Assembly: GCF_002847825.1 (NCBI RefSeq) | Contig: NZ_PKIZ01000013.1 | Coordinates: 32,314 to 96,313, forward strand | Direction of reading: 5' to 3' | DNA from: Kytococcus schroeteri | GTDB taxonomy: Bacteria > Actinomycetota > Actinomycetes > Actinomycetales > Dermatophilaceae | DNA: 64,000 nt | Part shown: positions 32,227-40,722 of the stretch, in pieces | Position numbering within the stretch: the first letter of the stretch is position 1 | How the letters are laid out: each line of letters begins with the position of its first letter | Translations under genes and position numbers: made by a program | Notes under the pieces: model-generated | The model's input: the letters and a program-made list of their open reading frames with translations, nothing else | Database searches by the model: none | Told to the model about the DNA's origin: nothing

Positions 32227-33642
32227 ATGCGTCGCGCCAAGATCGTCTGCACCCTGGGCCCCGCCACCTGCACCGAGCCGGTCCTGCGCCGGCTCGTGGA
32301 GGCCGGCATGGACACCGCCCGTCTCAACATGTCGCACGGCGACCACGCCGAGATGGCCGGGTGGATCGCCACGCTGCGGCGCCTGGAGGCCGAGTCCGGC
32401 CGGGCCCTGGCAGTGCTCGTGGACCTGCAGGGGCCCAAGATCCGCACCGGCACCTTTGCCGACGGGCCGGTGGAGCTCACCGCCGGCCAGACCTTCACGC
32501 TGACCACCCGTGAGGTCGAGGGCACGGCCGAGGAGGTCTCCACCACCTACGCGGGCCTGCCCGGCGACGTGGAGCCCGGCGACACCCTGCTGCTGGCCGA
32601 CGGCGCACTCCAGCTGCGGGCCACCGAGGTCACGGACACCGACGTGGTGACCACGGTGGAGGTGGGCGGCGAGCTGGGCGACCACAAGGGCATCAACCTG
32701 CCGGGGGTGGCCGTCAGCGTGCCGGCACTGGGGGAGAAGGACGCCGCGGACCTGCGGTGGGCGCTCGACCAGGAGGTCGACCTCGTGGCGCTGTCGTTCG
32801 TCCGGTCGCCGCAGGACGTGCAGGACGTGCACGCGGTGATGGACGAGGTGGGCCGCCGGCTGCCGGTGGTGGCCAAGATCGAGAAGCCGCAGGCCCTGGA
32901 GCGCCTCGAGGAGGTGGTGGAGGCGTTCGACGGCATCATGGTGGCCCGCGGCGACCTGGGTGTGGAGATGCCGCTGGAGGACGTGCCGGTGGCCCAGAAG
33001 CGGATGGTGGACCTCGCCCGTCGCCGCGCCAAGCCTGTCATCGTGGCCACGCAGGTGCTGGAGTCGATGGTGCACAACCCCCGCCCGACGCGCGCCGAGG
33101 CCTCGGACTGCGCCAACGCGGTGCTGGACGGCGCGGATGCCGTGATGCTCTCGGCGGAGACCTCCGTGGGGGAGCACCCGGTGGAGGCGGTGGAGGTGAT
33201 GACGCGCATCATCGCCAGCACCGAGGAGCACGGCCTCCAGCGGATGCGGGTCCTGGCGCAGGTGCCGGACACGGTCACCGGGGCGGTCACCTCGGCGGCG
33301 GTGCAGGTGGGCCACCAGGTGGGGGCGGCGGGCTTCGTCGTGTTCACCACCACCGGGTCGTCGGCCCGGCGCCTGGCCCGCACGCGTCCGGCGGAGCCGC
33401 TGTGGGCCTTCACGCCCGACCCGGCGGTGCGGCGCCGGCTGGCGCTCACCTGGGGCGTGCGGCCGGTGCTCGTGCCGCAGGTCGGCGGCGTCGAGGAGAT
33501 GGTGGAGCAGGTGGACGCCGCCCTGGCCGGGCAGGAGGGGCTGACCGCGGGGGACCTCGTGGTGGTGGTGACCGGGACCCCCATCGGTGTGCCGGGGAGC
33601 GTGAACACCCTGCGCGTCCACCGTCTCGGCGGGGAGGGCTGA
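32227..33642 (+). CDS. pyk: pyruvate kinase
   Basis: Pyk converts phosphoenolpyruvate and ADP to pyruvate and ATP. From the ATG at 32227 (MRRAKIVCTLGPA) it is 471 residues, the usual length for actinobacteria; an in-frame ATG at 32218 would add three residues. Motifs include RLNMSHG, the catalytic VAKIEKPQAL, MVARGDLGVEM and NPRPTRAEASD. The C-terminal allosteric domain is complete. Confidence 0.96.
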   Translation: MRRAKIVCTLGPATCTEPVLRRLVEAGMDTARLNMSHGDHAEMAGWIATLRRLEAESGRALAVLVDLQGPKIRTGTFADGPVELTAGQTFTLTTREVEGTAEEVSTTYAGLPGDVEPGDTLLLADGALQLRATEVTDTDVVTTVEVGGELGDHKGINLPGVAVSVPALGEKDAADLRWALDQEVDLVALSFVRSPQDVQDVHAVMDEVGRRLPVVAKIEKPQALERLEEVVEAFDGIMVARGDLGVEMPLEDVPVAQKRMVDLARRRAKPVIVATQVLESMVHNPRPTRAEASDCANAVLDGADAVMLSAETSVGEHPVEAVEVMTRIIASTEEHGLQRMRVLAQVPDTVTGAVTSAAVQVGHQVGAAGFVVFTTTGSSARRLARTRPAEPLWAFTPDPAVRRRLALTWGVRPVLVPQVGGVEEMVEQVDAALAGQEGLTAGDLVVVVTGTPIGVPGSVNTLRVHRLGGEG

Positions 33643-33686
33643 GCGCACCGGTGCGCGGGGGGCCGGAGCGGCCGGGGCTCCGCCGT

Positions 33687-33692
33687 TACACT
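33687..33692 (+). promoter_or_regulatory. candidate -10 element of tRNA-Leu
   Basis: TACACT lies 14 bases before the mature 5' end of the tRNA. It would give a short 5' leader for RNase P. No clear -35 is visible. Confidence 0.5.
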
Positions 33693-33706
33693 GGCCCGCG
33701 CCGCGC

Positions 33707-33789
33707 GCCGGTGTGGTGGAACGGCAGACACGGAGCACTCAAAATGCTCTGCCCGCAAGGGCGTGCGGGTTCGAATCCCGCCGCCGGCA
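33707..33789 (+). tRNA. tRNA-Leu (anticodon CAA)
   Basis: The acceptor arm GCCGGTG pairs with CGCCGGC (one G-T), followed by the discriminator A at 33789. The anticodon stem GAGCA/TGCTC encloses the loop CTCAAAA, giving anticodon CAA for UUG leucine codons. A long variable arm (GCCCGCAAGGGCGT region) and the T-arm with GGGTTCGAATCCC identify a class II tRNA. CCA is not encoded; the following bases are CCCG. UUG is rare in this GC-rich window. Confidence 0.96.
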
Positions 33790-33797
33790 CCCGACGA

Positions 33798-33832
33798 GAC
33801 GCCCGCCCGACCAGATGGTCGTGGCGGGCGTC
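33798..33832. terminator. bidirectional hairpin between tRNA-Leu and the convergent thioesterase gene
   Basis: GACGCCCGCC at the left pairs with GGCGGGCGTC at the right. The stem continues with CGACCA/TGGTCG around a tiny loop, apart from one bulged T. There is no U-tract. Position between convergent transcription units supports a terminator acting for both strands. Confidence 0.6.
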
Positions 33833-33848
33833 CGTGTGCACGGAGCGC

Positions 33849-34298
33849 TCAGCCCTTGGGCGCGCTGAGCAGCGAGCAGGTGAGACGGCTGGTGCACACC
33901 CGCTTGCCGGCGTCGTCGGTGATGACGATGTCGTAGCTGGCCGTCGTGCGACCGCGGTGCAGCGGGGTGGCCACGGCGTGCACGTGCCCGGTGCGCCCGG
34001 CACGGTGGTGGGTGGCGCTGATGTCCACGCCGACGGCGGCGCGCTGCGGCCCGGCGTGGAGGGCGGCCGCGATGGAGCCGACGGTCTCGGCGAGCACCAC
34101 GCTCGCCCCGCCGTGCAGCAGACCGTACGGCTGCGTGTTGCCCTCCACCGGCATCGAGGCCTCCACGCGGTCGGCATCGGCGTGCGTGATCTCGATGCCC
34201 ATCTTCTGCGCCAGCGCGCCGGGGCCGAGGGAGAAGACGCGCGAGAGCTCCTCGGCCACGGCGTTCGGGGTCTGGGACTGCGGGGTGCTGTCGGTCAC
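33849..34298 (-). CDS. hotdog-fold thioesterase, PaaI/DHNA-CoA hydrolase type
   Basis: The 149-residue protein has the hotdog signature GLLHGGASVVLAETVGS with the catalytic-type Glu, and GVDISATHHRAGRTGHVHA. This subgroup includes 1,4-dihydroxy-2-naphthoyl-CoA hydrolases of menaquinone synthesis as well as phenylacetyl-CoA thioesterases. Context does not distinguish them. The GTG at 34298 has an AGGAGG site. The gene is divergent from polA. Confidence 0.85.
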   Translation of the reverse strand: MTDSTPQSQTPNAVAEELSRVFSLGPGALAQKMGIEITHADADRVEASMPVEGNTQPYGLLHGGASVVLAETVGSIAAALHAGPQRAAVGVDISATHHRAGRTGHVHAVATPLHRGRTTASYDIVITDDAGKRVCTSRLTCSLLSAPKG

Positions 34299-34364
34299 GG
34301 GGCCTCCTGGGGCGGTTGTGGTCGGTGCGTGCCGGGCGGGCCGGTGGGTGTCGGTGCAGGGGCT

Positions 34365-34370
34365 TAGGCT
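34365..34370 (+). promoter_or_regulatory. -10 element for a leaderless polA transcript
   Basis: TAGGCT is followed by 7 bases and the polA GTG at 34378. No Shine-Dalgarno sequence is present in those bases, which strongly suggests a leaderless mRNA. Confidence 0.6.
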
Positions 34371-34377
34371 GCCACGC

Positions 34378-37104
34378 GTGACTCGCCTGCTGCTGCTCGA
34401 CGGACACTCGCTCGCCTACCGCGCCTTCTTCGCCCTGCCCGCGGAGAACTTCTCCACGGCCACCGGGCAGCACACCAACGCGGTGTACGGGTTCACCTCC
34501 ATGCTCATCAACGTGCTGCGTGACGAGCAGCCCACCCACGTGGCAGTGGCCTTCGACCTCTCCCGGCAGACCTTCCGCACGCAGGAGTACGCCGAGTACA
34601 AGGCCGGCCGCGCCAAGACGCCCGACGAGTTCGCCGGGCAGGTCTCGCTGGTTCAGGAGGTGCTCGACGCGATGGGGATCGCGCACGTGGGCGTGGAGGG
34701 CTTCGAGGCCGACGACGTCATCGCCACGCTGGCCACGCAGGCCGGCCAGCAGGGCATGGAGGTGCTCATCTGCTCGGGCGACCGCGACGCGCTGCAGCTG
34801 GTGGACGATCGCACCACCGTGCTCTACCCGCGCAAGGGCGTCTCGGACCTGGCCCGCATGACCCCCGAGGCCGTGGAGGAGAAGTACGGGGTGCGCCCCG
34901 AGCGCTACCAGGACCTCGCCGCGATGGTGGGGGAGTCGGCCGACAACCTGCCCGGCGTTCCCGGCGTGGGGCCCAAGACCGCGGCCAAGTGGCTGGGCCT
35001 GCACGGCGACCTCGGCGGCATCGTGGACGCCGCGGACACCATCAAGGGCAAGGCGGGGCAGTCCTTCCGCGACCACCTGGACCAGGTGCTGCGCAACCGC
35101 CGCCTCAACCAGCTGGTGCGCGACGTGGAGCTGCCGCTGGCCCTCGACGACACCGCGTGGGACACCTTCGACCGCGAGAAGGTGCACGAGGTGTTCGACG
35201 CCCTGGAGTTCCGGGTGCTGCGCGACCGGATGTTCGAGTACCTCGGGCAGGAGGGCGCCGAGACCGCCGACGCCCTGGAGGTGGAGGCTGAGCTGGTGGC
35301 CCCCGGCGCGCTGGCGGACTGGATCGCGGCGCACGGGACCGGCCTGGTGGGGCTGGAGATGGTCTTCCCCGCCCCACCGTCGGTGGCCGGGCGGCACCGC
35401 ACCGAGCCCACCGGCATCGCGCTGGCGGCCGGCGAGGGCGACGACGCGGTCACCGGGTGGTTCGACCTGGCCGGCCGGACCCCTGCCGACGAGGAGGCGC
35501 TGCAGGGCCTGTTCACCGCCGGGGCGGAGCACCTGGCCGTGCACGACCTCAAGCGCGTGGTGCACGGGGCGCGGGTCATCGGGCTGCAGCTGGACGCCGT
35601 GGCCGTGGACACCGCCCTGAGCGCCTACCTGGTGCGCCCCGACCAGCGCTCCTACGACCTCGCGGACCTGTGCCTGCGCCACCTCCAGCGCGAGCTGCCG
35701 GCCGTGGAGGAGGACGGCGGCGCCGAGGCGCTGTTCGACGCCAGCGAGGTGGACGGCTCCACCGACGGCCTCACCACCGCCGCCCGCACCGCGGCGATCC
35801 GCGCGGTGGCCGTGCGCGAGCTGGCCCCGGTGCTCGCCCAGGAGGTCGAGGCCGTGGGTGCCGCCGGGCTGGCCCGTGACCTGGAGATCCCGCTGGCCCG
35901 GCACCTGGTGACCATGGAGGCCACCGGCATCGCGGTGGACAGCGACCAGCTGGCGGCGCTGGAGGAGGACTTCGCCGAGCAGGTGGCCGCCGCCCAGGCC
36001 GACGCGCACGCCGCCATCGAGGACGACTCGGTGAACCTCGGCTCGCCCAAGCAGTTGCAGGAGGTGCTCTTCGAACGCCTGGGGCTGCCCAAGACCAAGA
36101 AGACCAAGACCGGGTGGACCACGGACGCCGACGCGCTGGTGTGGCTCAGCGCCCAGGCCGAGGAGGGCTCGGCCGCCGAGGCCTTCCTGTCCGCGCTGCT
36201 GCGCCACCGGGACGTGACGCGCCTGCGTTCCACCGTGCAGGGCCTGCAGAAGTCCGTGGACGAGGACGGCCGCATCCACACCACCTACCAGCAGACCATC
36301 GCGGCCACCGGGCGCCTGAGCAGCGTGGACCCCAACCTGCAGAACATCCCCATCCGCACCGAGGCCGGGCGCCGCATCCGCGAGGTGTTCGTGGTGGGCG
36401 AGGGCTACGAGCAGCTCATGAGCGCCGACTACAGCCAGGTGGAGATGCGCATCATGGCGCACCTCTCCGGCGACGCGGGTCTCATCCAGGCCTTCAACGA
36501 GGGCGAGGACCTGCACGACTTCGTCGGCGCGCGCGTGTTCGGCGTGCCCGCCGACGAGGTGACCCCCGAGATGCGCGCCAAGGTCAAGGCGATGTCCTAC
36601 GGCCTGGCCTACGGGCTCAGCGCCTTCGGCCTGTCCAAGCAGCTCGGCATCAGCACGCCCGAGGCCACCGCGCTCATGGACGAGTACTTCGCCCGCTTCG
36701 GCGGCGTGCGCGACTACCTGCGCGAGGTGGTGGACGAGGCCCGCAAGGTCGGCTACACCCAGACGATGCTGGGCCGCCGTCGTCCGCTGCCGGACCTGGC
36801 CAGCACCAACCGGCAGCGCCGGGAGATGGCCGAGCGGATGGCGCTCAACGCCCCCATCCAGGGCTCGGCGGCCGACCTCATGAAGCTGGCCATGCTCCGG
36901 GTGGAGGACCGTCTGGCCGCCGAGGGCCTGCGCTCGAGGGTGTTGCTGCAGGTGCACGACGAGCTGGTGCTCGAGGTCGCGCCCGGCGAGGTCGAGGCCA
37001 CCGAGCAGCTGGTCCGCGAGGCGATGGGCTCGGCCGTGGAGCTCGACGTGCCGCTGGACGTGAGCATCGGCACCGGGCGCAGCTGGCACGACGCCGCGCA
37101 CTGA
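34378..37104 (+). CDS. polA: DNA polymerase I
   Basis: Pol I performs gap filling and Okazaki fragment maturation. The 908-residue protein has an N-terminal 5'-3' exonuclease domain (LLLDGHSLAYRAFFALP, EADDVIATLA, GVPGVGPKTAAKWL). The middle region in the position of the 3'-5' exonuclease has lost the acidic motifs (GLEMVFPAPP where an Asp-x-Glu is expected). A complete C-terminal polymerase domain follows (DYSQVEMRIMAHLSGD, KAMSYGLAYGLSAFGL, QVHDELVLEV). Proofreading is therefore probably absent, as in mycobacterial Pol I. The start is set by the -10 spacing and homology. Confidence 0.96.
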   Translation: MTRLLLLDGHSLAYRAFFALPAENFSTATGQHTNAVYGFTSMLINVLRDEQPTHVAVAFDLSRQTFRTQEYAEYKAGRAKTPDEFAGQVSLVQEVLDAMGIAHVGVEGFEADDVIATLATQAGQQGMEVLICSGDRDALQLVDDRTTVLYPRKGVSDLARMTPEAVEEKYGVRPERYQDLAAMVGESADNLPGVPGVGPKTAAKWLGLHGDLGGIVDAADTIKGKAGQSFRDHLDQVLRNRRLNQLVRDVELPLALDDTAWDTFDREKVHEVFDALEFRVLRDRMFEYLGQEGAETADALEVEAELVAPGALADWIAAHGTGLVGLEMVFPAPPSVAGRHRTEPTGIALAAGEGDDAVTGWFDLAGRTPADEEALQGLFTAGAEHLAVHDLKRVVHGARVIGLQLDAVAVDTALSAYLVRPDQRSYDLADLCLRHLQRELPAVEEDGGAEALFDASEVDGSTDGLTTAARTAAIRAVAVRELAPVLAQEVEAVGAAGLARDLEIPLARHLVTMEATGIAVDSDQLAALEEDFAEQVAAAQADAHAAIEDDSVNLGSPKQLQEVLFERLGLPKTKKTKTGWTTDADALVWLSAQAEEGSAAEAFLSALLRHRDVTRLRSTVQGLQKSVDEDGRIHTTYQQTIAATGRLSSVDPNLQNIPIRTEAGRRIREVFVVGEGYEQLMSADYSQVEMRIMAHLSGDAGLIQAFNEGEDLHDFVGARVFGVPADEVTPEMRAKVKAMSYGLAYGLSAFGLSKQLGISTPEATALMDEYFARFGGVRDYLREVVDEARKVGYTQTMLGRRRPLPDLASTNRQRREMAERMALNAPIQGSAADLMKLAMLRVEDRLAAEGLRSRVLLQVHDELVLEVAPGEVEATEQLVREAMGSAVELDVPLDVSIGTGRSWHDAAH

Positions 37105-37124
37105 GCGCGCACACGGGCGGACGC

Positions 37125-37163
37125 GGCGGCGGCCACGGTGGGAACCCCACCGTGGCCGCCGCC
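37125..37163. terminator. strong bidirectional hairpin between convergent polA and fhs
   Basis: An 18-base arm (37125-37142) is perfectly complementary to 37146-37163 around the loop AAC. The arms are GC-rich with no U-tract. It lies in the 72-base gap between two converging stops, so it can terminate both transcripts. Confidence 0.75.
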
Positions 37164-37176
37164 GTGCCGGGCCGGC

Positions 37177-38871
37177 TCAGAAGAGGCCGACCACGTTCCC
37201 CTCGGTGTCGAGGTCGATGCGCTCGGCGGCGGGGTGCTTGGAGAGCCCCGGCATCGTCATGATCGACCCGGCCAGCGCGTAGACGTAGCCGGCGCCGGCG
37301 GCCAGGCGCACCTCGCGGATGGGCAGGCGCCAGCCGGTGGGCACACCCTTGAGCGTGGGGTCGTGGCTCAGCGACATCTGCGTCTTGGCGATGAGCACCG
37401 GCAGGTCGCCGTAGCCGCGCTCGGTGTAGCGCGCCAACGCCTTGGCGGCGGCCGGGGCGATGTCCACGCCGTCGGCGCCGTAGACGCTGGTGGCGATCTT
37501 CTCGAGCTTGGTCTCCAGGGAGTCGGTGAGCTCGTAGGTGGGGGTGAAGGTCACCTCGTCCTCGCAGGCCTCGGCCACGGCGCGGGCCAGCTCGCGGGCG
37601 CCCTCGCCACCGTCGGCCACGTGGGTGGAGACGGCCACGCGCGCCCCGGCCTCGGTGGCGACGCGGCGGATCACCTCGTGCTCGCTCTCGTGGTCGGTGG
37701 GGAAGGCGTTGATGGCCACCACCGGCTGCACGCCGAAGCTCTGGATGATCTCGATGTGCTTGCGCAGGTTGCCCGCGCCGGCCTCCACGTCCGCCGGGCC
37801 CTCGGTTCGCATCTCCGGCGGCAGCTCCTTGCCCACCTTCACCTCGAAGCGGTCGGAGTGCGCCTTGAGCGCGCGGACCGTGACCACCACGACCGCGGCG
37901 TCCGGGGTGAGCCCCGTGGCGCGGCACTTGACGTTGAAGAAGCGCTCGGCGCCCATGTCGGCGGCGAACCCGGCCTCGGTGATGAGGTAGTCGCCGGTCC
38001 GCGAGCCCACCTGGTCGGCCACCACCGAGGAGTTGCCGGTGGCGATGTTGCCGAAGGGGCCGGTGTGGATGAGCACCGGCGTGCCCTCCAGGGTCTGCAG
38101 CAGGTTGGGCTTCAGCGCGTCCTTGAGCAGCACGGCCATCGCGCCGGCGGCCTTGAGGTCCTCGGCGGTCACCGGCTCGCCGGCCTTCGTCCAGCCCACC
38201 ACGATGCGTCCGAGGCGCTCGCGCAGGTCGGCCAGCGAGGTGGCCAGGGCGAGGATCACCATGACCTCGCTGGCGGCGGTGATGTCGAAGCCGGACTGGC
38301 GGGTCACGCCGTCGGCCGGGCCGCCGTTGCCCTCGATGACGGCGCGCAGCGAGCGGTCGTTGACGTCCATCACCCGGCGCCAGTCGATGGTGTGCAGGCC
38401 CAACTCGTTGCCGTGGTGCAGGTGGTTGCTCACCATGGCGGCCAGCAGGTCGTGTGCGGCGGTGACGGCGTGGAAGTCGCCGGTGAGGTGCAGGTTGAGC
38501 ACCTCCATGGGCACCACCTGCGAGTAGCCGCCCCCGGCCGCCCCGCCCTTGATGCCGAACACCGGGCCGAGCGACGGCTGGCGCAGCGCGAGCACGGGGG
38601 AGTGGCCCTCCTTGGCCATGCCCTGGGCCAGGCCGACGGCGGTGGTGGTCTTGCCCTCGCCGAAGGGGGTGGGCGTCACGGCGGTGACCACCACGTAGCG
38701 GGCACGAGGGCGGTCAGCCAAGCGATCCACGGCGGCCAGGTCCACCTTGGCCACGTGGCGGCCGTAGGGCTCCAGCAGGTCCTCGGGCAGGCCCATGTCG
38801 GCGCCCACCTCGGGCAGGGGGCGCAGCTGGGCGGCGCGGGCGATCTCGATGTCAGACGGCAGCGGTGTCAT
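37177..38871 (-). CDS. fhs: formate-tetrahydrofolate ligase
   Basis: Fhs makes 10-formyl-THF from formate, THF and ATP, feeding purine synthesis and initiator tRNA formylation. The 564-residue protein has the P-loop TPFGEGKTTT and the family motifs LRQPSLGPVFGIKGGAAGGGYSQ (cores only), GDFHAVTAAHDL and TGFDITAASE-like SGFDITAASEVM. The ATG at 38871 is chosen because CAGGAT lies 7 bases upstream; a second ATG at 38880 would add three residues. The gene is divergent from rpsA and convergent with polA. Confidence 0.95.
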   Translation of the reverse strand: MTPLPSDIEIARAAQLRPLPEVGADMGLPEDLLEPYGRHVAKVDLAAVDRLADRPRARYVVVTAVTPTPFGEGKTTTAVGLAQGMAKEGHSPVLALRQPSLGPVFGIKGGAAGGGYSQVVPMEVLNLHLTGDFHAVTAAHDLLAAMVSNHLHHGNELGLHTIDWRRVMDVNDRSLRAVIEGNGGPADGVTRQSGFDITAASEVMVILALATSLADLRERLGRIVVGWTKAGEPVTAEDLKAAGAMAVLLKDALKPNLLQTLEGTPVLIHTGPFGNIATGNSSVVADQVGSRTGDYLITEAGFAADMGAERFFNVKCRATGLTPDAAVVVVTVRALKAHSDRFEVKVGKELPPEMRTEGPADVEAGAGNLRKHIEIIQSFGVQPVVAINAFPTDHESEHEVIRRVATEAGARVAVSTHVADGGEGARELARAVAEACEDEVTFTPTYELTDSLETKLEKIATSVYGADGVDIAPAAAKALARYTERGYGDLPVLIAKTQMSLSHDPTLKGVPTGWRLPIREVRLAAGAGYVYALAGSIMTMPGLSKHPAAERIDLDTEGNVVGLF

Positions 38872-38938
38872 GCCGGTCATCCTGCCCCAGCCCGACTCGT
38901 GGCGGCAGGGGGTCGTGCGCACCCGTCATCGGCCCGGT

Positions 38939-38967
38939 TTGGGCAGCGCGGAGGGTGACGGTAGGAT
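38939..38967 (+). promoter_or_regulatory. promoter of rpsA
   Basis: TTGGGC (38939-38944) and TAGGAT (38962-38967) are separated by 17 bases, the best-formed -35/-10 pair seen in the window. Transcription would begin near 38974. Confidence 0.6.
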
Positions 38968-38974
38968 CACCGGG

Positions 38975-39152
38975 TCCGACCCGTGCACGCTCTGCGACCT
39001 GTCCCGACGAGGGGCACCGGAGTGCGTCCAGCGGGGAGAGACGACTCGAGTACCTGTCCATCCGGACCCCGAGCACACCTGCGTGCCACTCCCGAGTGCG
39101 GGGGCCACGCGCCCGGGGCCCCATCCCAACTGTCCATCGGAGTTCCCACTCA
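38975..39152 (+). other. long 5' untranslated leader of rpsA
   Basis: About 178 bases separate the predicted start of transcription from the rpsA ATG. The segment is GC-rich and contains several short inverted repeats (for example around GGGGCC near 39110-39122). I recognise no known RNA family. A GGAG site at 39139-39142 serves the ATG. Long leaders of rpsA are often sites of S1 autoregulation; that role is inferred here. Confidence 0.45.
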
Positions 39153-40613
39153 ATGACTTCCACCCCCACCGCTGCTCCTGCCGCCGACTTCGCTTCGCAG
39201 GAGGAGCTGCTCGCCGCCATCGACGCGACGATGAAGAACTTCGACGATGGCGACATCGTCGAGGGGCAGATCGTCAAGGTCGACCGCGACGAGGTGCTGC
39301 TCGACATCGGCTACAAGACCGAGGGCGTCATCCCCTCCCGTGAGCTGTCGATCAAGCACGACATCGACCCCGACGAGGTCGTCGAGGTCGGCGACACCGT
39401 CGAGGCCCTGGTCCTCCAGAAGGAGGACAAGGAGGGTCGTCTGATCCTGTCCAAGAAGCGCGCGCAGTACGAGCGCGCCTGGGGCACGATCGAGCAGATC
39501 AAGGAGGACGACGGCGTCGTCACCGGTTCCGTCATCGAGGTCGTCAAGGGTGGCCTCATCGTCGACATCGGCCTGCGCGGCTTCCTCCCGGCCTCCCTCG
39601 TGGAGATGCGTCGCGTCCGCGACCTGCAGCCCTACGTGGGCCAGGAGATCGAGGCCAAGATCATCGAGCTGGACAAGAACCGCAACAACGTGGTGCTGTC
39701 CCGCCGCGCCTGGCTCGAGCAGACCCAGTCCGAGGTGCGCACCTCCTTCCTCAAGGAGCTGCAGCGCGGTCAGGTCCGCCCGGGTGTCGTGTCGTCCATC
39801 GTCAACTTCGGTGCCTTCGTGGACCTGGGTGGCGTCGACGGCCTGGTGCACGTCTCCGAGCTGTCCTGGAAGCACATCGACCACCCGGGTGAGGTCGTCG
39901 AGGTGGGCCAGGAGGTCACCGTCGAGGTCCTGGACGTCGACATGGACCGTGAGCGCGTCTCCCTGTCGCTGAAGGCGACCCAGGAGGACCCGTGGCAGCT
40001 GTTCGCTCGCACCCACGCCATCGGCCAGATCGTGCCGGGCAAGGTCACCAAGCTGGTGCCCTTCGGTGCGTTCGTGCGCGTCGAGGACGGCATCGAGGGC
40101 CTGGTGCACATCTCCGAGCTGGCCGAGCGCCACGTGGAGCTGCCGGAGCAGGCCGTGCAGGTGGGCCAGGAGGTCTTCGTCCGCGTCATCGACATCGACC
40201 TGGAGCGTCGTCGCATCAGCCTCTCGCTGAAGCAGGCCAACCAGGTGGGTTCCGAGATCGAGGAGTTCGACCCGACCCTCTACGGCATGGCCGCCGAGTA
40301 CGACGAGCAGGGCAACTACAAGTACCCCGAGGGCTTCGACCCGGAGACCAACGAGTGGCTCGAGGGCTACGAGGCCCAGCGCGAGGCCTGGGAGAAGGAG
40401 TACGCCGAGGCCCACGCCCGCTGGGAGGCCCACCGCGCCCAGATCGAGAAGGCTGCGCAGGAGGACGCCGAGGCCGCCGCGGCCCCGGCCGCTGCCACCT
40501 CGTACAGCTCGGGTGGCCCGTCCGAGGACTCCGTGGAGTCCGGCATGGGTGAGGGCACCCTGGCCTCCGACGAGGCCCTGGCCGCGCTGCGCGAGAAGCT
40601 CACCGGCAACTGA
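39153..40613 (+). CDS. rpsA: 30S ribosomal protein S1
   Basis: S1 helps mRNA bind the 30S subunit. The 486-residue actinobacterial form has four S1 RNA-binding domains (about residues 38-107, 123-192, 209-279 and 296-365), recognisable from repeats such as VVSSIVNFGAFVDLGGVDGLVHVSE (core only) and KLVPFGAFVRVEDGIEGLVHISE (core only). An Ala/Glu-rich C-terminal tail follows. Codon use is strongly biased, as expected for a highly expressed gene. If many neighbouring mRNAs are leaderless, S1 would be dispensable for those. Confidence 0.97.
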   Translation: MTSTPTAAPAADFASQEELLAAIDATMKNFDDGDIVEGQIVKVDRDEVLLDIGYKTEGVIPSRELSIKHDIDPDEVVEVGDTVEALVLQKEDKEGRLILSKKRAQYERAWGTIEQIKEDDGVVTGSVIEVVKGGLIVDIGLRGFLPASLVEMRRVRDLQPYVGQEIEAKIIELDKNRNNVVLSRRAWLEQTQSEVRTSFLKELQRGQVRPGVVSSIVNFGAFVDLGGVDGLVHVSELSWKHIDHPGEVVEVGQEVTVEVLDVDMDRERVSLSLKATQEDPWQLFARTHAIGQIVPGKVTKLVPFGAFVRVEDGIEGLVHISELAERHVELPEQAVQVGQEVFVRVIDIDLERRRISLSLKQANQVGSEIEEFDPTLYGMAAEYDEQGNYKYPEGFDPETNEWLEGYEAQREAWEKEYAEAHARWEAHRAQIEKAAQEDAEAAAAPAAATSYSSGGPSEDSVESGMGEGTLASDEALAALREKLTGN

Positions 40614-40618
40614 TTCGG

Positions 40619-40681
40619 TCCGCGGCCCGGCCGCGGAAGCGCTCTGACGGCCCCGTCCACCCCTGTGGTGGGCGGGGCCGT
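40619..40681 (+). terminator. tandem hairpins after rpsA
   Basis: Two inverted repeats follow the rpsA stop. TCCGCGGC/GCCGCGGA encloses CCG (40619-40637). A second stem of about 15 bp starts with ACGGCCCCG and ends with CGGGGCCGT (40647-40681). Neither has a U-tract. They separate rpsA from the cobalamin genes. Confidence 0.65.
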
Positions 40682-40722
40682 CCGCGTGGGCGGGGTGGAC
40701 AGCAGACAGGAAGGACGTGCGT

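Noticed and set aside
33790-33792. Encoded CCA end of tRNA-Leu.
   Set aside because: The bases after the discriminator are CCC, so CCA must be added after transcription.
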